A stretch of DNA of 64,000 nt, taken from assembly GCA_963969595.1 (NCBI GenBank), contig OZ018417.1, forward strand, positions 18,292,501 through 18,356,500, in the 5' to 3' direction. The notes below the pieces were generated by a model. That model saw only the letters and a list, made by a program, of their open reading frames with translations. It ran no database searches and had not been told where the DNA came from. Shown in pieces: positions 34,353-45,897 of this stretch (the first letter of the stretch is position 1; every line of letters begins with the position of its first letter). Both the position numbers and the translations under genes were made by a program. The stretch is from Neckera pumila (lineage: Eukaryota > Streptophyta > Bryopsida > Hypnales > Neckeraceae).

Positions 34353-34613
34353 ATGTTGCCTCTGATAGCCGTGGCGCTCGGGGTGGTGATATTTGAAGCT
34401 GGCGTCGTCCTCATGTCCACAGCGTTGTGTGCCGATCATCCCGAGCCTTCAAACAAAAATCGTCGTGGTGCAAATGCTGCAGGTGCTACAACTGCTGCAG
34501 GTGTTGCAGGTGTTGCAGGTGCTGCAGGTGCTACAACTGCTGCAAGCGGTGCAAATACTGCTGCAGCTACAGGTGCTACAGGAGGAAGCAGTGGAAGCAG
34601 TGGAGGTCATTAG
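34353..34613 (+). CDS. Hydrophobic leader plus Ala/Thr-rich tail protein, copy 4
   Basis: The ORF is 86 aa. The leader MLPLIAVALGVVIFEAGVVL plus MSTALCADH (1-29) is almost the same as in copies 1 and 3. The tail is different: after PEPSNKNRRGAN it is AGATTAAGVAGVAGAAGATT-like (about 43-75) and ends SSGSSGGH. The codons are GCA/GCT/GGT/ACA in a repeating GCAGGTGCT pattern, so the tail is a different simple repeat grown in the same position. Start, promoter and intron match the other copies. The leader is conserved while the tail composition is free, which suggests that the leader (or the peptide released from it) carries the function. This is inference. The family is not recognised. Confidence 0.7.
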   Translation: MLPLIAVALGVVIFEAGVVLMSTALCADHPEPSNKNRRGANAAGATTAAGVAGVAGAAGATTAASGANTAAATGATGGSSGSSGGH

Positions 34614-35534
34614 TCCGACAACTAGCAACTTAATTGTAAGGCAACTTTGTCCACCATTTTAGCAAGAATTTTCACCTCAATTAACAACTACGGCCGGATT
34701 TCCCTTCAACCTTTTTTGTATGCCTTCTGTTGAGTGCCGTGGATACATGTGCAGCTAGCTCTGTTTTATTTCGAACTGTTTTGCCAACAGTCCACGGAGC
34801 TTTGTGTAGTTTTTGCTAGCCTGGAGCGTGCTGAATGAAATTTGTTTTTGCCCGGCAGTTTTGGATATGAAATTCTGTACGTCTACATATATGTAATCTA
34901 TGAGTGAATGCTCAATAGTTTACTAATATCTGGATACGAATGAATAACCTAGCTGTTCTAGACATAGGACGATCGATGCTATGTCCTCGAAAGGGGGACT
35001 CACTGACGTGAATGTCTTGAATTGCGTGTACAAGGACTCGCTGGTCTTGTATTGTTCACTGTGCACTGGATCCTCTACTTGTCTGGAGGGGTGCCTTGAT
35101 TTGGCGCTAATAAGAGTATAAGACCAGCTTAATTTGCGTTCAATGAATTGCTTGAGATGTTTCTCAAGCTTGTGAACCTGCGTGTGAATGACTGACAGTG
35201 TTTCAATCAGTTGCTCTGGGTTTTAGTCCGGCAATGTTGCAATGATCACTCTAGCTTACAAAATAGACTGATTGTGGTCTGTTAATTTAGACTGATGGAA
35301 GTCAACGTCGTTGAGATGGCAAAATTTCATGACATGCAGTTTCCAGAAGCTCATCCGGAACCTAAGAATCCAGACAGACCCTACTTGTATGAGCACTTTG
35401 GCACCCTTAATTATGCCATCTTCACGAATTTGAACATGAAACGCAATTGCAGGCTGTGGGCTTAATCCTCTGAAGTCTGAACGTGCTTTGCTTTATGGCA
35501 TGGTCTCATAATGAGCTCGGCATGGATGCAATTA

Positions 35535-35780
35535 CGTTTCGTACTTGCTTATGAATTCAACGCTTAAATTCATGATCATACTGATTTGCATCGGCATTGC
35601 GCTTTGGATACTTCCTGTGTTTACACCAACGGTGCTTTTGTGTAATCGCTCATCATCAGGGTGTTAGTCAACCCTCAAAATGGCGTTCGGATGACTTCAG
35701 GAATCAAGATAGTGTAGAAGAAGATGCAACAAGAACATATCACAAAATATGCTATTGGAGTGTATTTGGGGAAGTTGTTG
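35535..35780 (+). repeat. Array-unit 3' flank, copy 4
   Basis: It matches 4,990-5,300 and 8,753-9,100. It marks the end of the duplicated unit. Confidence 0.55.
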
Positions 35781-36072
35781 CTTAATTGCTGCTCTAAATC
35801 TGAAATTCCTCAAAAAAACAAACATATTAGATGAGTTTGAGCCCAACTAATGAAATGTCAGTCATGTACTCTAATTTTTATTCCAATTTGAATTTTGGAA
35901 AAATTCCTAAGTTTGAATATTTTATTTCAATTTGAACTTTAGTGTATTTCCAATGTTCAATAAATTCAATTTATAGAATGATGCAGAAATTTTGTTTGCA
36001 CTTTGATGTTCTTCACTATAGTATACACCTATTGTGAAATCTTTTGATTTTTTAAGATAATTTTCTATTTGA

Positions 36073-36410
36073 TACTACCTTTGTCCCAAAATGTTGAGTG
36101 TGAGGTCGTCATTTTGTTGGCATTTAGTATATGCCCAAGACCATGTGTGGCCCTTTGTTTTGCCTTCTAGATCTTCATCTCCTTCAATCGAGCAATCTTC
36201 AAAGAGATGCAAAAAAGAAAAATGAATAGTGTTGATTAATTGACCCATTTAGTCATTTCTTTTGTCTTGTGATTGATGATTGCATGGATAGAGGGGGAAA
36301 GACTACTTGGAATTGTTTTATTGGTCCCAAATAGCAATCAAAAACCAAATTTGACCAACTTCAGCAATGTCACAAAGTGCAACAAGAAAATCATTTTGGG
36401 ACAAAAAATT
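36073..36410. mobile_element. Stowaway-like MITE, about 338 bp
   Basis: The left end TACTACCTTTGTCCCAAAATG faces CATTTTGGGACAAA (about 36,392-36,404). These are Tc1/mariner-type Stowaway ends with a TA start. The interior matches 28,430-28,750. It is non-coding. Confidence 0.6.
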
Positions 36411-38370
36411 AAAGCCAATAGGAAGATAATTTTGGGTTGGAGTAAATATGATTTTTCTTCATTTTTTCTTGAAAAATTCTCAAAAAATTCAATTTTTCAC
36501 AAAACAATTTAAATTTTTTATGGTATAAATAAGACATGTGATTTCATCTCTAAAAAATAAAAATAAAAAAGTTCATTTACATTTAGGTGCTAAATGGGAG
36601 CATAGAAGGTGAGGAATTTGGCTTGCAATTATGTGGTAATGGGCCCAACATTTCAAGATTCACTATATAACATTGCTGTAAAGGGTGATTGCAAGAAAGA
36701 CTGGTACTATTCTGCGTCACATTAAGAGTGATCGCATTGTTTTTTGCTTGAACTTTTGACAATAGAATCCAATGAACTTGAAATTTTTACTGGAGATGGC
36801 TAACTTGATTGTAATTATAATCTTTATTTTTTAGAATTTAAAAAAAATTATATATATATATTTAAAATTCAATTTTTCGAATTTGTCAAACTTTGAGATT
36901 TAGGGATTTTTGGTATTGGGGAGTATCTAAAATTAATGATCTAGAGCTCAAATTTTAGTGGGAGACATGTCACATGTGCCTAGGAAGGAGAATCTAAATA
37001 TGCATTATTTTATGGCCTCCATGTTCATGCAAATAGGTCTTCCACTCTCCCTTGCGCCGTTGCGCGTGCACTTTTGAACATTGAAGATGGTTTTGACTTT
37101 ATTTTTTTGGTGAAATTTGATCACCATCAAGTCCTTCCAAATTGTCAATTTTCCATTTTTTTTGCTCATGATTTTCTATTTATTATTAATTTATACCTTG
37201 TTGTATTTATTTTTTGTAATGATTTTTTTTTTTCCAAATAGTATTGTTTCAGTACTTGCAAGTAGTCATAGTACTGCAGTAGTAATTTTAGCCATCGACT
37301 TTTTGGATCAACGGATGAGATTGTTCTATTTCATTGTACTCCTAGTACTAAGTGCGGAAACTATAGTACTTGGCAAAACACTACAAATATTGGTTGGCCT
37401 TTTTTGCAACCACCCCAAATACTAAGTGTACGACCATGGATGACTCACATGTAAGACAAAAGTGCAAATGTTCATCTTTTGAATTTTATGTAGAAAGGGA
37501 AGGTTTTACATAGTAGTTTGACTCTAATTAGAATTTATTTGGCTTTTCTAAGCCAATGATTTAGGTAGTACAAAAAAAATGATTTCTATGGAAACTAGCT
37601 AGCGCGTCTTTCCATGGTTAACTCTAGAAAGAAGGGCTCATGAATACTAATGTCAAGCTTCATTGTTGATCACTCTATTTGCTACCATTTTGCAACTAGA
37701 TATGAATGAAAAAATTTATATTTAATTTTCAAGTACGGAATCATATTTCTACTATATGTTATAAAATTTCCAGATTTGAAGGGAAAATTTGAAATTATTG
37801 TGAATTTTTTAAGATAGAAATGAAAAAAATTCATATCAACACAGAATCCACTAAAAATATCTAGAATTTTCATCATAGATATATTATAGTATATAACATC
37901 ATGGTATAAATCAATGGTACTGTGTTAAGTTAAAATCAAAATACAACAACAAATGATAATAGGCCCAAACTTCATAAAATATCAAAATATCAAAAAAATT
38001 CAAGATTTCTTATTAGGGTAGAAACTGTGCTTGATAAGCTTCATTTCATTACTTCTACTCAATTTTAAAAAAACATCATTTTCATGGCTAAAATTCACGT
38101 CAAGAATAAATAAAAATAATTGGCCAAAACACTTTAAGGATGATCCGTAGATTAAGCCTCTTTTTCTTTAAAAAAATTAAAATTCCATAAGAATGGAACT
38201 TTCAATACTACTAGTGTGACCCTGTGCCGTTGGCCCAATTTTCATCTACTCTTGATTCCACTCTTGGTTCTACTTCCGATTCTACTCCCAGTTCTACTCC
38301 CGGTTCCACTCCCAGTACCAAGAACGCCACCAAAATCAAAGTAAAAGTAATTTTTTAATTTTTTAATCAA
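36410..38370. other. AT-rich stretch, no gene seen
   Basis: There are many A/T runs. A loose match to the 11.1-kb repeat lies near 37,450-37,540. A run of related 'TTCTACTCC' type units (TTGATTCCACTCTTGGTTC, TACTCCCAGTTC) lies at about 38,250-38,320. No conserved coding region is seen. Confidence 0.45.
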
Positions 38371-38522
38371 TAAATACTTTGATATTCAATAACTTTTGCA
38401 CCACCGCTCCAAACGCCACGAAACCAAGCCGGTGCACCCCTCCTCGGCGAGAGCTTTCCGATGGTACCAAGCACGCGGCCGGGGGACGCACGGTCAGGAA
38501 GTTGTCCATGCTACATACAAAG

Positions 38523-38578
38523 CAAAACAAAACAAAACAAAACAAAACAAACAAAACAAAACAAACAAACAAACAAAC
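38523..38578. repeat. AAAAC/AAAC microsatellite
   Basis: CAAAA units turn into CAAA units over 56 bp. It directly follows a GC-rich 120-bp island (38,400-38,515). Confidence 0.85.
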
Positions 38579-38744
38579 TCATTTAAGGTATTGATTTACT
38601 AAAAGTGTACTCAAGTAACTTCAAGAAAAAAATTGAATGAAAAAATATTATTATTTTCCATCCTACACAATCCTAGGTCATGGAAGCCATCTATCTAAAC
38701 AAACACTTACTATAGTGTCCCCGGCAGTGTTACAGGGTTAAGAA

Positions 38745-39310
38745 GTGGGACTCTCTTATGCACTTACTAACAAAAAAGAAAAAAATTCACAACAAGATTC
38801 TTGACAGTAAACATGGACACCATTGAGAATCTCTACACTACTCTTAAGCTGAACATCTTTGAAGCATTCAATGCTTCAACTCCAATATAGTTGTATAGAT
38901 TTTGTCCTTGTGAGAGGTAATTTGAGCTCCTTTATGTGAGACAAAAATACTTAACTATATCATTGAACTCTCAATCTTAAAAAATAAACGGGCGTTTTGA
39001 GAAATGCACATCTGAATAGACCTCAAACTTGCAAAAATTCTCATCTCACCGTGACTATATTTTCCCAAGCGTATGTTACAAGTAACGGCAACATCTCTTC
39101 ACCTTCAACGGACATGCAACTGCCAATATATTGATAGCGCCCATCTGAGCAGCCGCTCTGCAATGTGCCGCAGCTTGCCGCTCCTCCGATCCTCTCCGTA
39201 GCCACTGTCGGCCAAGCTGGAGAGCGCCAAATCCAACTCCATTCCCGGTGCCGCCGAAGCAAGCAGCAGCAGCAGAGACGGCAAATTGTCGTGTCCCGAC
39301 CCCAGACCTA
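38745..39310. repeat. Dispersed repeat S plus GC-rich stretch, duplicate of 20,750-21,370
   Basis: The two segments align in order: repeat S, the CACCTTCAACGGACATGCAACTG landmark, then a GC-rich stretch with 'CGCAGCTTGCCGCTCCTCC'. This is the left part of a block of about 2 kb duplicated between 20.7-23.8 and 38.7-40.9 kb. Confidence 0.55.
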
Positions 39311-39715
39311 GGCACAGGCCTTTGAATTATGCTGAGGACGATAAAAAAGTTCCCCGTCTGTCATCCAACCTCCGTCGCACCCACACCTTCTTCAGCTCTT
39401 TCCGTCTTGGAATGAGTGTTCTTTTGGTTTGGTGCGGGTCTTGCTGCCATTTCTGAAAGGATTCCAGCGCATTAGATAGAATGTGTGTTAATTATTTCGA
39501 CACCTTATGAACAAGTCGGGACGACATTTGCATTGGAAGTCACCCATTTGAGAGTTCCTTGCCTTACTCTCTGTCCTCTGAGTTCTCTCCTTTGAGTGCA
39601 TTTTCATAGGTTGACAGAGCATATGTCGTCGAAGATGGACTAGGGTTTTGGAGGGGCTGAATGCGAACGAGGATTATCTCCATCCTATTTCGGTATGATT
39701 AGAATCAAATTTCAG

Positions 39716-40069
39716 GGCATGAGAAAGATGGCGAGGAATGCCAGGAAGGATTACCCAGTTGATTTAGGATTAGAGCTGAGTGCATTGCGTGCTGTGTGCA
39801 GTGTGTAGAGGTTTGGGGTCCAGATGGGACGTCCAAGCGATTTGCGCTGCGGATGCGTGCAAGTTTGTTGTGGACCGCTTCAATAAGAAGCTTGTGGATG
39901 TGGTGAAACCCGTCGTTTACGTCGAGGCTTTCAAGCATGGAGAAGAGCCCGTTTGAGTTCGGCCTGAGTTTGGCCTGAGTTCGAATTCGGCCCTGATGCT
40001 CCGCTCATGGCGATGTGCCAGTGGAATCTCCGCGTGGTGCAAGAAGGTGGTGACCTCCTGTTTTGTTAG
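39716..40069 (+). pseudogene. Small conserved plant-like protein fragment, copy 2
   Basis: This is the duplicate of 21,795-22,131. It has the same acceptor TTTCAG and GPDGTSKRFALR-type frame. A one-base loss after the GCGTGCAAGTTT stretch shifts the frame, and GTTTGA makes a stop after EEPV. Three tandem GAGTTCGGCC-like units follow where copy 1 has two. The FGPDAPLMAMCQWNLRV-like end is still visible. It is more decayed than copy 1. Confidence 0.45.
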
Positions 40070-40354
40070 ACTTCTCTTTTGTCTAATTTTCTCTTCAGTT
40101 TTGGCCAACACGTACAATAAATGCTCTTGGCCTATTTTGGTGGTATGAGATTTGTCCCCAGCTAAATTATTGATTTTTGAGTGTACGGTCAATTGGATTG
40201 GATGATTTACAAGCATGAATCCTTGGTTAAGTTCGCACCAAAACCTAACGTAGCTTGTCGAAATATCGAGCTCATGGTTGCATTCAAATGTAGTCCCTAT
40301 TTCTTGCTTAGTTTGCTGCTGTTTAGCTAAAGCGGTATTCTGTTGTTTTCCTTA

Positions 40355-40940
40355 TGAGCCCATTCGAGTTGGTGCCCAGATCCCCAACGGCGAGCTCTCA
40401 TATTTGGATGATGATGGTCAACTCCAGTGCTACGGCATCCACGACCTTGTGAGGAAGAAGAGGGTGGTTGTTTTCCGGTGTACCTGGAGCATGCACACCT
40501 CCCTTCAGGTGTGACAACCCTCTGTCATTGCTCATCGAGTATTTCTGTCGAGGACCACATGCCAAGATTTTGTCCCCTTTTTTTCTAAAGAAGTTATGAG
40601 TAGGTCATCCTGGGAACTTCTTCTTTGAATCCAGTTCTATTTTATTTTGAAACCGATTCATGCGGTGCTCTGATTTTCCTGATGTAAAGAATGTCCTCAC
40701 GTGTCTTTTTATATTTCACAATTTGGTTATTTTCCATTGTCCTTTAGGGGTTGAGCAAACTTATTCTTTGGAACCTCCCAGCGCACATCGACGGACATTC
40801 ATGTATTGAGAGCTGTCTGCATATGGCACTTTTCAAAGCCACTTGGAATGACGATGTTTCATTATGACATAGTGACATGCTGATGTGAAGATGGCTAGTT
40901 GAATTTTTTTGAAGCATGTTCCCGGATTTCTTTCAATGGG
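40355..40940 (+). pseudogene. Type II peroxiredoxin fragment, copy 2
   Basis: Exon A (to 40,508) encodes IRVGAQIPNGELSYLDDDGQ and IHDLVRKKRVVVF, then after one extra base GVPGACTPPF. The peroxidatic Cys codon is TTC (40,504-40,506), so the catalytic residue is lost. The donor is a good GTGTGA (40,509). The exon-B remnant (KHVPGFLS, about 40,911-40,940) has lost its acceptor: the CGCAG of copy 1 reads TTTTTT. It then breaks off into unrelated sequence. It shares the one-base insertion with copy 1, so that defect predates the duplication. Confidence 0.7.
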
Positions 40941-41250
40941 CAGGGGAGATTATCCTTTACAACTCTATTCACATCTGTCAAACAGTACTTATACATATGC
41001 TCAAAATTGGTGCTGCCAATAGTATTCCCGACCTTTACATACAATATGTCATCAGACCCTACTCAGATGCTTTGCTGCTCCAGCAAAGCACACGCAATCT
41101 CCCCTTGAAAATGGCTTGGACCAGGCGATTTTGAATACGTCGGAGCAGACGGCGACCGAATGAGGGAGTTCAGCCACATGCTTGCATCTCGCAAGCGCTG
41201 GAATTCACAATGTTGGGAGGCGCTACCAGAGTAAGTTCGATGAGTCTTCA

Positions 41251-41911
41251 TTATTCTGCACGGAGTTTAGGATTTCTAAAGTGGTCAGCACCCCAGTTGT
41301 GGAGATGTCGCAGATTGAGTCGAGGAGCATAGGTTACAATGCCGTCGACTTCATTGGGACCACTGCAACTGAACGGCGATGAAATCTCTGAGAGACAACG
41401 CAAGTGATCTGAAGGGCAGCATCTCGGAGTCGCCGACAGTTCCAGCACCTGAAGCGTATTAGTGCCTGTGGAGTGGAGTGGGGAAGAAGTGGATATGGCT
41501 GCCAGCAGTAATTTGGCCTCCTGCTTCACAAATTTCACCTTGGCTTTCTCGTCCAGTCCTGGAGCTGCCGTGGGTCTCGTGGAAAGAAATTGCAGAGGAG
41601 TGTCAGGGAAGTTGAGCAGGTCTGGCCTGCCGTAGTGGTGGAAGGCGGCATCCACGGCGCGAGCAGCTTCGGCTGCTGATTTGAAGTTCCCGAAATCTTG
41701 CTTGGTCTTGTGCTTGGGCGGCTTCATCTCTGCTACCCAAATCTTTGGGTCGGTGGCGGATTCCATTGAATCTCTTTGAGTGGGAAAGGGGATTCCCTCG
41801 GGACGTGTCTTCTACGACTGGTGAGTCTGACACTTGCAGGAAGATGTCGAATGCTGTTCGCCGTCGTTTCCTTCGGCGGTAAGTGGGGTGGTTTACTCCG
41901 ACTGAAAAGGT
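41251..41911 (-). pseudogene. AP2/ERF transcription factor, frameshifted
   Basis: The frame from about 41,911 reads YRRRKRRRTAFDIFLQ (NLS-like) and SKRFNGIRHRPK (to 41,744). After one extra base at about 41,743 the next frame continues IWVAEMKPPKHKTKQDFGNF and SAAEAARAVDAAF, HHYGRPDLLNFPDTP, then about 110 residues to the stop at 41,251. This is the AP2/ERF DNA-binding fold in the plant subgroup that reads RPK-xWVAEMKPP in place of the usual WGKWVAEI. The conserved WVAE, AARA and NFP landmarks are all present. A CCTTTTCAG just upstream (about 41,902) could be an acceptor of an upstream intron. Without the extra base the domain would be whole, so a sequencing error or a recent pseudogene are both possible. 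Confidence 0.7.
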
Positions 41912-43887
41912 CTACCACGTCCACTTGCACTTGCCACAACACGAGGTGATCAACCCTTTGGGTGCCTGCCCAAACTATGGAGTGAGACAGGTCAACTGTC
42001 GAGTAAAATAAATCAAATATCATGGGATCTTGTACACTAGATGGAAAGAGTGCTGTCATTTCGGTTGTTCGACCGAGTTCCATACAGCCAGATATTGGAT
42101 CCGCAATTGCGAGACAGGATCGTCGAAAGGAATGGCGATGGAAGGAGGAAAGGAGTCCCTGCGTCCTGGCGTTAAGGGATGCTGACAAGGCGCTCCCGGT
42201 AAGAGTTGCTGCAGCGTTGCCGAGATCACTTTGAAAAATTACACTGGACAGGAGTGGGACCTTCGAGACCAGGAGGGGAGGGGAGAGGGGTGAAAAGCAT
42301 TTGTTCTTGTCAAGTCGGGTTATTGCAGTCTACTGTAGTGAGGTGTTTGAGGGCAGGAGGGGAGAAGGAGGGAAAGCACATGTCGCATTTCATCATCATC
42401 AAATCTCAAGCAAGGAATCTGAGGTTGGATATTCTGCGTGTCCGCAGCCATGTTTTTGTGCTGGTGAGGTGCGATTCTTAAATCAAACTGACATGAAGTA
42501 TTGCTAACTGAGTGAAACTGAATGAAAGAATGAGTGGCGTTTCATTACTGGATGAAAAATTTATTGACTGTGCACAAATGAACTTGTTCTTACTGTATAG
42601 ATGTAACCTTGAAAAGATGAGAATTTTCACCAATGTACTTTGTCAAAAATGATCCAATTTTAGACCAACAAGGTGCATCCGTCTAGAACGTCATTTCTAG
42701 AGTAATCTTTAAATCATCAATTGTCCAACTAAAATAATCTTGAAAGTCATCTATTGGCCTACTGTAGAAGTGGGTCCACTAGGTTGAAACATTCCCAAAA
42801 AATCCTAAAATCATATTTTGTCAAAGATTCACTTGAAACCAAGCCCCTCTTGGCCTCTTTGGCTTGTCGTTTCAGGACATCATAATGGTGTTCCGGTGAT
42901 CGAAGTTGCTCTTCCCCTTTTTCATTGTGGCTGCTCTGCCGTTTTCTACATATTTTCAGTACTACATTGTTCAGCAGTTTGCGGCTATTAATAATTCAGA
43001 ACATTAGTGAGTGAAGTTTAGCTATTGAATGATAAACTTATACCAATATTTTCAAAATGGTTAATCATAAACATTTTGATTGAAACTCGTGCACACACTG
43101 AAACACACATCCTTACTCCCAGACCCCTGTAATATCAGTCCAGGTGCTCAAAATGCACATAGAATGTGGGTGAACTGAAATTAGGGCATCCTCATGCATA
43201 AGGTAGCTGATACTAATCCCCTCTCCTTTACTAAACTCCGTTACCGATATCAACCACCTCTACTTGTTTGGCCTTAAACGAGCAAGTTGGTTGTGCGCGT
43301 GGCTTGGCTATATGTCCACACCCCACAGCCACTCACCTTTGAATAAACATGGGATTTTTTATCGTCACTTCTAATGATCTCGACACCCCAATTTGAAATG
43401 GATTGACATATCGATAAAATATTGATCTCCACGAGTTTGACTCTTGTACCCTAAGTGATCTCTCCACAGTTCAGTAATGATCTCCTACACTTTGGCTAAA
43501 CATACTAATGCTTAAAATGACACAAGTAGTAACCTCTACCATCAACAAGATATCGATTACCAGCACTGCGAAATTCTGAACTGGAAGATGAATCGAGCAT
43601 TCTCACTTCAATTCCAAAAATGATAATATACCAGTGCAATGTTCATCAATTTGATCAGCTGACCACATCAACAAGCGTCCTGTAAAATTCTCCGGTACAC
43701 AACTAATTTATTATCAAAGACATAATGCCAGTTTTGAGGCAACCATGCCACTCTCCTCGTGGGAACGTTATAAACTACCGATTTCTCATTTGTAGCGCTC
43801 TGACTCTGCACTGCGGATTGAATGTCACAATTTCTGGTGCTCTGAAACTCGACACCTTAATGAGGAAATACGAGTGAGCATGCATAC
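41912..43887. other. No identified gene
   Basis: This holds the presumed 5' region of the AP2/ERF gene (minus) and the presumed introns or later exons of the minus-strand leader gene at 43,888-43,970. Composition near 42,000-42,500 is GC-richer with several short open frames, but none has family resemblance. Confidence 0.4.
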
Positions 43888-43970
43888 CTGCGGTTGTGAC
43901 CACACAACGCTGTCGACATGAGCACTGCAGCTGCTTGGAATGCGGCCACCCCCACCAGCAGCAGCAACAT
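43888..43970 (-). CDS. Divergent member of the leader family, first exon only
   Basis: From ATG (43,970) the minus strand reads MLLLLVGVAAFQAAAVLMST and ALCGHNRR. FxAxxVLMSTALC matches the array leaders (FEAGVVLMSTALC), and the DNA over CTCATGTC-ACAGCGTTGTG is also alike. AG|GTATGC at 43,887 looks like a 5' splice site. If unspliced, the ORF ends after 37 codons at TAA. Unlike the array genes, this copy has no Gly-rich tail attached and may continue in later exons that I could not find. It may be an older, single-copy relative of the array. The call as a gene rests on the leader match only. Confidence 0.45.
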
Positions 43971-44970
43971 CTTGCAAGTACCCAGCCAACGGATCTCAAC
44001 GGCCAACTCCGAAGTTAAAGGACTGGTAAGGTAACGGAAGCTATGAGACGAAAACTATGAGCTATGAGACGAAGAAAAACTCTGGCAATCAGTTACTAAC
44101 AAGCACAATTACAGGGATACGTGTTTGCTTATTACAAGGAAAGGAGGGGAATCCGTGAATCCGTCTGGAGAAAGAGCGTGATAGCCGGCAGATCAGAGAG
44201 ACTTGTACTGTAACTTACTGTCAATTGCACCAGGAATCCCGGTGAGCGGCCAAGTCCTTTTTTCCTTGTTTCCTTGGGAAAAAGCAAAGAATAGTAGAGC
44301 ACCTCCATAATGCAAGTTGTAGTATCAGATGATCAGATTCCTGCTGTCGATGTGATTGTGGAGTCACTCATTCACTGGATCTCTGTAGAGTAGCCGGCTT
44401 GGAGAGTTCCGCTTGAGCGGGAGATTGAAATGGGGAAATCTTATTATTCACCAGAGATGATCGAAGTTGGAAAATTTGAATTCGTATGGGAATTCATATT
44501 TGGAATTGGAGAAGAGATTGAAGTCATGAAATACAGAAAAAAGCATTACTGAAAATTGGAAGCAGGTTTTTACATTTATCACCACTTGGTGCAGGATTCT
44601 TTTCTCCTTTGGAACGTTGATAATTAATACAATAGAGAACCTCTCTAAAGGTTATATACAATAGATTGGGCTAACTATCATTACATTAGAGAGGGTCATT
44701 GCATGAATAATGTTTGTATGCAACCCAGGATAAGACTATACAATTAATATTACCTTAAAGAGGTAATATTAATTTATAGCCAACTATACTATTGGTTAGA
44801 CAAGTCCAATTCACTTAGAGAATTGGATAAAGCCTCAGTCCCTCACTACCACTACGTGTCCTACTTATAGATGGTCACCATGTGTAAAATGTAGCAAGAC
44901 AAAGTTATTATATATTATATTGATCTAAGTACATTTTCTATATGTGGTTTAAGAATTTTCAATTAGTGTC
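43971..44970. other. No gene seen
   Basis: The proximal part is the presumed 5' region of the minus-strand leader exon. It includes a short repeat AGCTATGAGACGAA (about 44,038 and 44,062). The rest is AT-rich with no recognisable element ends. Confidence 0.4.
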
Positions 44971-45459
44971 TCAACCCTAAGCGCTCAGGCAAGCCACTTT
45001 TTTGGACAGAAAAAAAAATTTCAATTTTTTTTAAAAAGAAAAAGAAAAAAGACTTTCAATATATACTTGTTCAACAATCAAATTGCTATAGTCAAATAAA
45101 AATTTAAAGAGAAATAGCAAAAAGTGTTTAGAATTTGCCTAGTATTTAAAATTTACTATTTTGGAAAAGTGTTGGTGTCTTCATTACTAGATCGTATGCA
45201 TTTTTCATAAATCAATAGAAAACATAATTTAAAAAATTCAAATGCTAAAGATATTATATTTTGGTGAATTTTTGAAGTTATATCTTCAAAATTCATTTTA
45301 AAAGAATCTAAGAATAGTATTATTATTTTGATTGTACGGATACTTTTTACTTTTTGTGCTTTACATTCTATTCTTGATGCAAACTTCAAAAAAATTTAGA
45401 ACTTATATTTTATAACACATTTGTGTTTTGTCCAAAACCTTAGGGCTTTTAGGGGTTAA
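44971..45459. mobile_element. TTAA-type MITE, 489 bp
   Basis: The left end is TCAACCCTAAGCGCTC and the right end is GGGCTTTTAGGGGTTAA. It aligns along its length with 10,511-11,065. It is non-coding. Confidence 0.65.
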
Positions 45460-45897
45460 AGAAATCTATAAGCATGGCTAAGGATAAATCATTTCAACTA
45501 ATATAAAGAATGTCAAAAAACTTTTATTATTACAATATCAAAGAAACTTTTAATTTTTAGACATCTATGACCTTTAATTAAACAACTTCTTTCTTTCAAC
45601 TCTAAATACAATTAATTAATTTCTTTGCAAACTATTCTCATTATTTTCTTTACACTTCAAAACCATAGGTCTTCTATATACAATCAATAAAGTGATTAAA
45701 TTACATCACATACCATAATGATTCAAATTTATGGTCATAAAAATAAATGTTGAAATTCCATCACTATAGGCATGACATCTCCATCTTCAAGAGACAATAA
45801 AACCTTGCAAAAATGTTACAATTGAATTTAGATATGAAGATGCCCTCCATATGTAAATTCTGCAATTTCTATTTTTCAACACTTCATACAAATTAAT

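Noticed and set aside
34393..34662. Val/Leu/Gln-rich frame overlapping array copy 4
   Set aside because: It is an alternative frame of the GCAGGTGCT repeat; the conserved leader is in the other frame.
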